A DNA stretch of 15,693 nucleotides from Spirochaetales bacterium. Its GTDB lineage: Bacteria > Spirochaetota > Spirochaetia > SZUA-6 > DRHE01. The position numbers and the translations under genes are program-made. Shown here in pieces: positions 1 through 6,760 of this stretch; position 1 is the stretch's first letter, and each line of letters starts with the position of its first letter. Below the pieces are notes generated by a model that did no database searches, was not told the DNA's origin, and worked only from the letters and a program-made list of their open reading frames with translations. The stretch covers positions 1 to 15,693 of the forward strand of contig JAFGFV010000143.1 in assembly GCA_016930895.1 (NCBI GenBank), written 5' to 3'.

Positions 1-2
1 CT

Positions 3-1505
3 GGCGACCTGATCATGGTCCGCGCGGGGGAAAGGGTCCCGGTGGACGGGGAGGTCGTGGAAGGCTCCTCGGCCGTAGACGAAAGCATGATCACGGGGGA
101 GAGCCTGCCGGTGGACAAGCAGGTCGGGGACACAGTCATCGGGGCCACCATCAACCGCTTCGGGAGCTTTCGCTTCCGGGCCACGCGGGTGGGCAGGGAC
201 ACGGTGCTGGCCCAGATCATCCGGGTGGTGGAGGAGGCCCAGGGGTCCAAGGCCCCAATCCAGCGCCTGGCCGATCGAGTGGCGGGCATCTTCACCCCGG
301 TGGTGCTCGGAATCGCCGTCCTCACCTTCCTGATCTGGCTGCTGGTGCTGGGCAACCTGTCCATGGGGCTGATCAGTGCGGTGGCGGTTCTCGTCATCGC
401 CTGCCCCTGCGCCATGGGACTGGCCACTCCCACGGCCATCATGGTCGGCACGGGAAAGGGTGCCGAGGCGGGAATCCTGATCCGCGGCGGCGAGAGCCTG
501 GAGAGGGCCTACCGGCTCCAGGCTGTGGTCCTCGACAAGACCGGGACGATCACCGAAGGCAAACCCGCGGTCACCGACCTGCTGCCCCTGAACGGCATGA
601 CGCGGAACGATCTCCTCCGTCTGGCCGGGGTCGCCGAGAAGGGATCCGAGCATCCCCTCGGGGCGGCTGTCCACGCCGCCGCCCGCGTCGAGCTCGGACA
701 GCTTCCCGATCCACAGAGGTTCGAGGCCCGGCCCGGGCGGGGAGTGTCCGCGGGGGTAGAAGGCCGGGATGTCCGGGTCGGAACCGAGGCGTACCTGCGG
801 GACGGCGGCATCTCGACCGAAGAGACGGTAGAGGCACGCCGGCGTCTGGAAGGGGAGGGCAAGACCGTCATGATTGTTGCCGTGGACGGCGCGGCCGCAG
901 GGCTGATCGCCGTGGCGGACCGGATCAAGGATACCTCCCGGCAGGCCATCGAGGGGCTCAAGGCCCTTGGCCTGGAGGTGTACATGATCACCGGGGACAA
1001 CCAGACCACCGCCCGGGCGATTGCGCGCGAGGTTGGGATCGAAGAGGTGCTTGCAGAGGTGCCTCCCGAGGGTAAGGCACGGGAGGTGGAGAGACTCCGC
1101 GCCCAGGGTAAGGTCGTCGCCATGGTCGGGGACGGCATCAACGACGCGCCCGCCCTGGCCACGGCGGACATCGGCATGGCCATGGGCACCGGCACCGATG
1201 TGGCCATGGAGGCTGCAGACATCACCCTGATGAACGGAGACTTGAACAGCGTGGAGGCGGCCCTCCGGCTGTCCAAGAAGACCATGAGCAAGATCCGCCA
1301 GAACCTGTTTTGGGCGTTCTTCTACAACACCATCGGGATCCCCTTCGCCGCGGTCGGGCTGCTGAGTCCGATCATCGCCGGGGCGGCCATGGCCTTCAGC
1401 TCCGTATCTGTGGTGAGCAACAGCCTGAGCCTCAAGCGGCTCAAGCTGAGGAACCCGGGTGCCGGGTCCCGAGGGAAGGGCACGAGGAAGGAGCACGATC
1501 GATGA
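3..1505 (+). CDS. copA: Cu(+)-exporting P1B-1-type ATPase CopA (5' end outside window)
   Basis: This P-type ATPase uses ATP to export Cu(+) from the cytoplasm. The reading frame is open from base 3, so the N-terminus, any heavy-metal-binding domains and the first four membrane helices lie outside the window. Counting from the methionine at base 15, the visible motifs are the actuator TGES (27-30), the CPC metal site in TM6 (130-132), the phosphorylation site DKTGT (174-178), the nucleotide-binding SEHP (211-214), TGDN (326-329) and GDGIND (372-377). The last two helices carry N(x)6YN(x)4P (430-443) and M(x)2SS (459-463), the signatures that known biochemistry assigns to Cu(+)-specific P1B-1 pumps rather than Zn or Co pumps. 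About 500 residues are visible; the family is usually 740-830 long. The stop codon overlaps the start of the copper chaperone gene, so the two are translationally coupled. Regulation lies outside the window. Confidence 0.95.
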   Translation, partial: GDLIMVRAGERVPVDGEVVEGSSAVDESMITGESLPVDKQVGDTVIGATINRFGSFRFRATRVGRDTVLAQIIRVVEEAQGSKAPIQRLADRVAGIFTPVVLGIAVLTFLIWLLVLGNLSMGLISAVAVLVIACPCAMGLATPTAIMVGTGKGAEAGILIRGGESLERAYRLQAVVLDKTGTITEGKPAVTDLLPLNGMTRNDLLRLAGVAEKGSEHPLGAAVHAAARVELGQLPDPQRFEARPGRGVSAGVEGRDVRVGTEAYLRDGGISTEETVEARRRLEGEGKTVMIVAVDGAAAGLIAVADRIKDTSRQAIEGLKALGLEVYMITGDNQTTARAIAREVGIEEVLAEVPPEGKAREVERLRAQGKVVAMVGDGINDAPALATADIGMAMGTGTDVAMEAADITLMNGDLNSVEAALRLSKKTMSKIRQNLFWAFFYNTIGIPFAAVGLLSPIIAGAAMAFSSVSVVSNSLSLKRLKLRNPGAGSRGKGTRKEHDR

Positions 1506-1711
1506 CCGAGCAGATTCTGAACGTACAGGGTATGAGCTGCGAGCACTGCCGAATGGCGGTAACCCGCGCGGTGAGCGCCCTATCGGGCGTGGCCGGCGTG
1601 GAGGTGGACCTGGCGGGAGGCACCGTCAAGGTGCGCTTCGATGAGGAATCGGTGCCCTTGGACAGCCTGCGCCGGGCGATCGAGGGTGAGGGATACGAGG
1701 TGATCGCCTGA
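1502..1711 (+). CDS. copZ: Copper chaperone CopZ (HMA domain protein)
   Basis: This is a 69-residue single heavy-metal-associated domain. The metal-binding motif GMSCEHC is at residues 10-16, and the two cysteines (13 and 16) would bind one Cu(+). The predicted beta-alpha-beta-beta-alpha-beta order fits the whole length (strand 3-10, helix 14-28, strands 32-38 and 41-47, helix 53-63, strand 65-68). The family role is to deliver Cu(+) to the CopA pump in the cytoplasm. The ATG overlaps the copA stop as ATGA, and AAGGAG lies at 1488-1493, eight bases upstream, which fixes the start. A longer in-frame ORF beginning inside copA is not needed. The pair is a standard copper-resistance unit, ending in a likely terminator just downstream. 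Confidence 0.93.
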   Translation: MTEQILNVQGMSCEHCRMAVTRAVSALSGVAGVEVDLAGGTVKVRFDEESVPLDSLRRAIEGEGYEVIA

Positions 1712-1731
1712 GTCGACTGCCCGGGTCCGAG

Positions 1732-1778
1732 CCGGTTCGTGCCGCGATCCCTCGGGGCACCCGATTGGTTTTTTTCTT
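1732..1778 (+). terminator. Probable rho-independent terminator after copA-copZ
   Basis: GTGCC (1739-1743) pairs with GGCAC (1756-1760). An outer helix can form between CCGGT and ATTGG using G-U pairs. Seven consecutive T residues follow at 1769-1775, then CTT. The T-run right after the dyad supports intrinsic termination 20-60 bases past the copZ stop. The stem is interrupted, so strength is uncertain. Confidence 0.5.
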
Positions 1779-1806
1779 GGATTTTCCCACCGCGATGGGC
1801 TAAATT
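1777..1806 (+). promoter_or_regulatory. Candidate promoter for the barrel/lipoprotein operon
   Basis: TTGGAT (1777-1782) and TAAATT (1801-1806) are separated by 18 bases, giving partial matches to sigma-70 -35 (3/6) and -10 (4/6) boxes. It sits directly after the copZ terminator and would start RNA near 1812-1813, right at the base of the hairpin that begins at 1813. Support is positional and weak in consensus terms. Confidence 0.35.
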
Positions 1807-1812
1807 CTGTGT

Positions 1813-1841
1813 CGGTGCACGGGGAGCGTAGCCCGGCACCG
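1813..1841 (+). promoter_or_regulatory. Stem-loop in the 5' leader of the surface-protein operon
   Basis: CGGTGC-A-CGGG (1813-1823) is the exact complement of CCCGGCACCG (1832-1841) apart from one bulged A at 1819. This makes a 10-bp stem with an eight-base loop (GAGCGTAG). No T-run follows, so it is not an ordinary terminator. If the promoter candidate at 1777-1806 is right, this hairpin forms the extreme 5' end of the mRNA, where such structures are known to shield transcripts from decay or to bind regulators. Confidence 0.5.
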
Positions 1842-1844
1842 CAT

Positions 1845-1880
1845 CAAGTCTAAGAAAACCAAGTCCGAAATCAGCAAGTC
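1845..1880 (+). repeat. Three CAAGTC direct repeats at exact 15-nt period in the leader
   Basis: CAAGTC occurs at 1845-1850, 1860-1865 and 1875-1880, each separated by nine A-rich bases that differ between copies. The array lies between the leader hairpin and the ribosome binding site of the gene at 1919. It could be a protein or RNA-binding repeat; no known family is recognised. Confidence 0.6.
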
Positions 1881-1918
1881 AATTCAACGACTCGACGTTC
1901 ACGAGGGGCGGAGGACGT

Positions 1919-3157
1919 ATGGACCGCTGGTTCGGATTCAGGCTTGCCGCATGTGTCGGGCTGCTGTGGGCGCTGTGGGTCACGGCGCCGGCTGCGGCGC
2001 AGGACGCGGGGGCCCCGACGGAGCAGCTGGAGCTGCGCCCTGCGGCCGTCCTTGGGGTCATGCGCCCGAGCGCCGGCGCGGATGGCTCCCTCCAGGAGGT
2101 CCTGACCCGCTCGATCGCGGTCAAGCTGACCCGCCGGGGCCTGCGGGCCATCACCGATCCTGCCACCGCCCTAGTCTCTTCGGGATCTGAAGGCTCGGAG
2201 AGCCTGTTCTCCCTGGCCCGGCAGGTGGAGGCGGACTATGTGCTCGAGGGGACCTACAGCAACACCCGGGACGAGATCGAGATCCAGGTGGTCTGGTACG
2301 ACGCGCTCACGCGGCAGGCCGCGGTGTCGGTGTCCGAGCGAGGCAGGCTGGGTTTGAACGTGGACAGCCTGCTCGCCCAGGCGCTTTCGGCGGTTTTCGC
2401 GCAGGTCGACGGGGAGCTGGCCCGCTACAGTACGGCAGCGGTGACGGAGGTGCTGGGGTCCGGAGGCGGCTTCACAGAGCAGCGGTCGGAGGACGGCTCG
2501 GCTGCGGCTACGGTGTCGCTGGGCGGCCTGCCCGTGCCCTCCGGCGGGGGATCAGGTCTTCCGGCCCCCGCGGCACCTGCGCCGGAGCAGGCATCCCCGC
2601 GGCTCCGCCCGGACCTGGCTCCTGGCGAGATCCTGGAACCGGACAGGCCGACGGGCGGGGAGGAACGCGGGCGACGCAAGCACGTGGAGGTGGCGGCCTC
2701 CGGGGCCGCCTTCATCGCCACGGGCGAGGCCAGTGAGTACTTCAAGATCGGGTACGGCTCGGCTGTGTACGTGGATCTTCTTCTTACCGCCGGCCAGGGT
2801 AGCTTTGGGTTGGGCCTGTATGCCGCGGTCAACTACTTCGAGGCTATCGGGGTCGCCACCTCGGCCCAGAGCCTGCTGGTCCCGATGGGCGCGGACCTGC
2901 GCTACACCATGGACGAAGGGCTCCCCCTGGGGTTGTTCGTGCACGTGAGCGGGGGCCCGGCCATGCTGGTGCTGGCTTCCGACTACTGGGGGCAGCTGAC
3001 CAAGTTGGTTCCCTACGCCCTGGCCGGCTTGGGAATGAACCTGAGGTTTGCCCCGGCGATGGGCACCGCTCTGGATCTGAGCTACAGCGTGTATTTCGAG
3101 GGCTCGCTGCTGATCATGGCTTTTTCTCCCTCGCTTTCCCTGTACTTCCGGTTCTAG
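1919..3157 (+). CDS. Exported protein with TolB/CsgG-like N-domain and C-terminal outer-membrane beta-barrel
   Basis: This 412-residue protein begins with a Sec signal peptide (basic start, hydrophobic 9-22, likely cleavage after AAA at 25-27). Residues about 38-165 form an alpha/beta domain with the pattern seen in TolB-N/CsgG/LpoB-like envelope proteins: a strand, a helix over a pair of replicon-like repeats, then VEADYVLEGTY and a strand hairpin. Residues 175-250 are a Gly/Pro/Ala-rich linker. Residues 255-412 alternate polar and hydrophobic residues in about eight strands and end in SLYFRF; a C-terminal Phe is the usual outer-membrane barrel signature. GGAGG at 1910-1914 sets the start, though spacing is short at four bases. 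The next gene follows after 12 bases. Exact family and function are not recognised; an outer-membrane anchor or assembly role for the lipoprotein next door is inference. Confidence 0.8.
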   Translation: MDRWFGFRLAACVGLLWALWVTAPAAAQDAGAPTEQLELRPAAVLGVMRPSAGADGSLQEVLTRSIAVKLTRRGLRAITDPATALVSSGSEGSESLFSLARQVEADYVLEGTYSNTRDEIEIQVVWYDALTRQAAVSVSERGRLGLNVDSLLAQALSAVFAQVDGELARYSTAAVTEVLGSGGGFTEQRSEDGSAAATVSLGGLPVPSGGGSGLPAPAAPAPEQASPRLRPDLAPGEILEPDRPTGGEERGRRKHVEVAASGAAFIATGEASEYFKIGYGSAVYVDLLLTAGQGSFGLGLYAAVNYFEAIGVATSAQSLLVPMGADLRYTMDEGLPLGLFVHVSGGPAMLVLASDYWGQLTKLVPYALAGLGMNLRFAPAMGTALDLSYSVYFEGSLLIMAFSPSLSLYFRF

Positions 3158-3169
3158 GAGGAGAGCGCA

Positions 3170-6100
3170 ATGAGCGTTCCGAAGCAATCGAGCAGGCACT
3201 ACCCCAAGCGCCGTCGCGGCCGCGGGCCCTGGCGCTTCGCGCTCCCGGCAGTCTTGCTGCTGTTTCTCCTCCTGGCCCTGGGTTCGGTCACCGGCTGCCG
3301 GCGCTTCGACCTGTCCACGGTCCTCGACGGTGCGTCAGGGCTTGCCTTGACGATCAGCCCGAGCTCCACGACCGTGGAGGCCACCACGACGCTTTCTTTC
3401 TCCGCCGAGGGTGGGGTTCCGCCGTACAGCTACTCCGTGGTCGGTGCAGGGACGATCAGCACGGACGGGCAATACACGGCCCCTGCGAGCGAAGGGACCG
3501 ACCGGGTGCGGGTCATCGACGCGGTAGGCAAGGTCGACGAAGCCAGCGTGGAGGTCACGACCTTCACCGGGGGCCTGGTCATCTCCCCGAGCAGCCTGTC
3601 GCTGGTCGTGAACGGGAGCGCCACCTTCATGGCCATCGGGGGCAGCGGCTCGTACACCTTCAGCGTTGCCGCCGACGGGTCCGGGGGCGCCGTGGTCAAC
3701 AGCTCCACGGGCTACTACGTGGCCGGCGGCAGCCCCGGGACCGATACCATCCAGGTGAGCGACGGGCTGACCACCAGGACTGCAACGGTGAGCGTAAGCA
3801 CCGTCAGCACCAACGTGGACTACTCGATCCCCTCGACCAGTTTCGCCTCCAGCGGCACCGCCGGAAGCGCCATGGCCGCAGGCAACGAGTTTCTGCTGCA
3901 GAACGGCGGCAGCAGCGGCGGGAGCCTCAGCGTGAGCTGGAAGGTCTACCTGTCTGCCAACACGACGCTGGATGGCGGTGACGTGGTGGTGGCCAGCGGC
4001 ACCACCACGGCTCTCGGGGCCGGGGCGGACGCCGCCGTGGCGGTCAGCGGCAGCTACCCCAGCCTGACTGGGAGCTACTACCTGATCGCCGAGGTCAGCG
4101 CCGGGGACGACATGGCTGCGGGGAACAACACCTCGAGCGCCAGTGCCATCACCCTGAGCCCGAAGAACATCGACTACGATGTGCTGAGCGTGAGCCACCT
4201 TTCCGGCGACACGGCGGGAGGCGCCGTGGAGGGCAGCTTCGACTACCAAAACGTGGGCACCTACGACGGCTTCTTCACGCCCTACTACGAGGTGTACGCC
4301 TCCACGGACGCGACCCTGGACGGCGCGGACACCCTGGTCAGCACCGGAACTCTCGGTTCCCTGGGAGCTGGTGCAGGCGACTCGAAATCCTTCGCCGGTG
4401 TCTGGCCGACCACCGCCGGCAGCTACTACCTGATCGTCAAGGTGGACGCCCAGGACGACGTGGCGGCGGGCAACGACACCCAGGCCAGCGCGTCCAGCGT
4501 GAGCGTGACCGGGGTGACCCCGGCGGACGTGGACTACGTGGTGGACAGCGTGACCAACACCGGGGGCACCACGACCGGAGAGGCCCTGTCCGGGGAGTTC
4601 GTCTACAAGAACCAGGGCGCCGACGGCGGCAGCGAGACGGTCTACTACAACGCGTACGTTTCCACCGATACCACGTTGGACGTGGGCTCGGATCCCATGG
4701 TCGATTCCGGCACGGTGAGCCCCCTTGCCGGCGGGAGCACCGCCGCCGCGCCGACCGCCTTCAGCGGCTCCTGGCCGGAGAGCCCTGGCACCTATTACCT
4801 GATCGTCCGGGTCTCCTCCAGCGACGACGTCCTCAACTCGAACAACAGCCGGGCGGGCTCGGCCGTGACCGTGAGCGCCCCCGACATCGACTACTCGCTC
4901 ACCTCGGTCAGCAACGTTGGGGGCAGCACCACGGGTGGGAGCATCGACGGGGAGCTCACGGTCCAGAACGTCGGGACCGCCGGCGGGGTCCAAACCGCCT
5001 ACTGGACCGCCTATCTGTCCACCAATACCACCCTGGAGATCGGGACGGATCCGGTCCTGGATTCCGGCACCCTCGGAACCCTCGCCGCCGGGGTGAGCAG
5101 CGGTCCGATCAGTTTCAGCGGCACCTGGCCCTCCAGCTCCGGGACCTACTACCTGATCGTGCAGGTCGCGGCCGACGACGACATCGATGCCTCCAACAAC
5201 ACCGGCGCCAGCGGGGCCGTGGTCGTGTCGGCGCCCAACGTGGACTACTATCCCACGGCGATCACCAATACCGGAGGGACCGCCACCGGAGGGGCGCTCA
5301 GCGGCGAGTTCGCGATCGATCGGTTCGCGGGAGATCCGGCCAGCGACACCGTGTACTGGCGGGCCTACGTGTCCAGCGACGCGGTCCTGGATATCGGCAC
5401 GGACCAGATCCTCGATTCGGGCAGCATCGCTCCCCTGTCTTCCGGCGGAAGCTCCGGGCCGATCGCGTTCACCGGCAGCTGGCCGGAGGCCCCCGGTCCG
5501 TACTGCTTCATCCTTGCCGTGGACGCCGGGGACGACATCAACCCGGGCAACGATGTAATGGCCGGTTCGGCCGTGACTGTCACGGCGCCCGACGTGGACT
5601 ACGTGGTGAGCTCCGTCGCCAGCCTCGGCGGGACGACCACGGGGGGGGTGATCACCGGAGAGTTCCAGATCGAGAACTGGGGCTGGGACCCGGGCAGCCA
5701 CACGGTCTACTGGAGCGCCTACGTGTCCACGGATGCCTTCTACGACCCCGCGGACACGATCATCGACAGCGGTTCCCTCAGCCCCCTCCCTGGCTCGGGC
5801 GGGATCCCTGTGGCCTTCGATGGCACCTGGCCGAGCTCGGCGGGTACCTGGTATCTGATCGTCGTGGCCGAGGCCGCCGACGACGTGGACGCCTTGAACA
5901 ACACCAAGGCCAGCGCCGCAGTCGCGGTCGTGAGCCCGCTAGTCTATCCGGACTACGAAGTGGGCAACGTGGTGGTCCAGGACACCGGGAGCCCGGGCTC
6001 CCTGTTCAGCGCCGCCGGCATCTTCCAATTCGACGTGACGGAGGTCGCCGGCAACCCCGGAAGCGAGCCCATCGACTGGTGGATCTACGTGTCCGAGGAC

Positions 6101-6733
6101 CAGATCCTGGACGCCGGTGATATCCTGGCCGATTCGGGAACCCACGCGGCCCTGGCTGCTCTGGGTGCGGCCACGATCTCCTTCGACGGCACCTGGCCGT
6201 CAGCCACGGGCTTCTACTACCTGATCATCTGCGTCTCGGCGGACGACGACTCCAACCCGGTGGGCGACCAGATTCCTTCGAAGGAAATCGCCGTCCCCTT
6301 CTTGTTTACCGAGAGCGAACCCAACGACGACAACCAGAAACCGTTTAGCCTCAGCGACATCGATGACCTCGGGGCAATGAACCCTGGCGACTTGATCGCG
6401 GTATCCGGAATCATGGATGCCGCCAACGGTTACGACACCTTCCGGTTCCAGCCAGCCGATCCCACGCTTACGTACACGTACCTGCGCGTCCAAATCCGCT
6501 GCGTCTGGAACACCGGCTTCGACGACCTGGACCTGCGCCTGTGGGACGACGGCGGCAGCGAGCTGATCAGCCAGGACGAGTCGGCGAACTCGGAGCCGGA
6601 GAACCCGCCGTGGACCATCATCAACCTGACTGTCGGCGATTACTACTACGTCGGGGTCTGGACGTACCTTGCCGGCGGGAGCTCCGGCAGCACCGGGCAG
6701 CCGTACACGTTGTACATCCAGACCTTGCCGTAG
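3170..6733 (+). CDS. Large surface lipoprotein with Ig-like, seven CARDB-like and PPC-like domains
   Basis: The 1187-residue protein has a long basic N-region, a hydrophobic stretch (24-40) and the lipobox VTGC, so Cys43 is the likely lipidated residue. Two Ig-like domains of about 75 residues (roughly 57-130 and 133-210) share a GG.G.YTFSV.. / Y.A... pattern. Seven repeats of 118-120 residues begin at residues 215, 333, 453, 572, 690, 808 and 926. Each opens with [VI]DY, has a YVSTD.TLD..D core, a G.WP...G.YYLI strand and a (A/D)DD...NN end, matching CARDB (cell-adhesion-related domain). From residue 1048 (ESEPNDD) the tail resembles bacterial pre-peptidase C-terminal (PPC) domains. No catalytic motif is seen. 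AGGAGG (3156-3161) overlaps the upstream stop codon with good spacing, so it is co-transcribed with the barrel protein. An adhesive or structural cell-surface role is inferred from domain types. Confidence 0.85.
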   Translation: MSVPKQSSRHYPKRRRGRGPWRFALPAVLLLFLLLALGSVTGCRRFDLSTVLDGASGLALTISPSSTTVEATTTLSFSAEGGVPPYSYSVVGAGTISTDGQYTAPASEGTDRVRVIDAVGKVDEASVEVTTFTGGLVISPSSLSLVVNGSATFMAIGGSGSYTFSVAADGSGGAVVNSSTGYYVAGGSPGTDTIQVSDGLTTRTATVSVSTVSTNVDYSIPSTSFASSGTAGSAMAAGNEFLLQNGGSSGGSLSVSWKVYLSANTTLDGGDVVVASGTTTALGAGADAAVAVSGSYPSLTGSYYLIAEVSAGDDMAAGNNTSSASAITLSPKNIDYDVLSVSHLSGDTAGGAVEGSFDYQNVGTYDGFFTPYYEVYASTDATLDGADTLVSTGTLGSLGAGAGDSKSFAGVWPTTAGSYYLIVKVDAQDDVAAGNDTQASASSVSVTGVTPADVDYVVDSVTNTGGTTTGEALSGEFVYKNQGADGGSETVYYNAYVSTDTTLDVGSDPMVDSGTVSPLAGGSTAAAPTAFSGSWPESPGTYYLIVRVSSSDDVLNSNNSRAGSAVTVSAPDIDYSLTSVSNVGGSTTGGSIDGELTVQNVGTAGGVQTAYWTAYLSTNTTLEIGTDPVLDSGTLGTLAAGVSSGPISFSGTWPSSSGTYYLIVQVAADDDIDASNNTGASGAVVVSAPNVDYYPTAITNTGGTATGGALSGEFAIDRFAGDPASDTVYWRAYVSSDAVLDIGTDQILDSGSIAPLSSGGSSGPIAFTGSWPEAPGPYCFILAVDAGDDINPGNDVMAGSAVTVTAPDVDYVVSSVASLGGTTTGGVITGEFQIENWGWDPGSHTVYWSAYVSTDAFYDPADTIIDSGSLSPLPGSGGIPVAFDGTWPSSAGTWYLIVVAEAADDVDALNNTKASAAVAVVSPLVYPDYEVGNVVVQDTGSPGSLFSAAGIFQFDVTEVAGNPGSEPIDWWIYVSEDQILDAGDILADSGTHAALAALGAATISFDGTWPSATGFYYLIICVSADDDSNPVGDQIPSKEIAVPFLFTESEPNDDNQKPFSLSDIDDLGAMNPGDLIAVSGIMDAANGYDTFRFQPADPTLTYTYLRVQIRCVWNTGFDDLDLRLWDDGGSELISQDESANSEPENPPWTIINLTVGDYYYVGVWTYLAGGSSGSTGQPYTLYIQTLP
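3812..6300 (+). repeat. Seven tandem CARDB-coding repeats, period 354-360 bp
   Basis: Repeat units start at 3812, 4166, 4526, 4883, 5237, 5591 and 5945. Protein identity is highest among units 3, 4, 5 and 6; units 1, 2 and 7 are more divergent. Synonymous positions have drifted, so this is an old, maintained array and not a recent duplication. Confidence 0.85.
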
Positions 6734-6760
6734 GATAGTGGGTGAGGGGGGCGGGCAGGG

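Noticed and set aside
1310..1711. Longer 133-codon form of the copper chaperone
   Set aside because: The extra 64 residues overlap the CopA C-terminal helices in another frame. The ATG at 1502 has the ribosome site and gives a standard-length CopZ.
3335..5701. A 788-codon open frame antisense to the CARDB lipoprotein gene
   Set aside because: It follows the repeat periodicity of the sense gene, has low-complexity Gly/Arg/His/Val composition, no family motifs and no ribosome site. It is a product of GC-rich codon bias.
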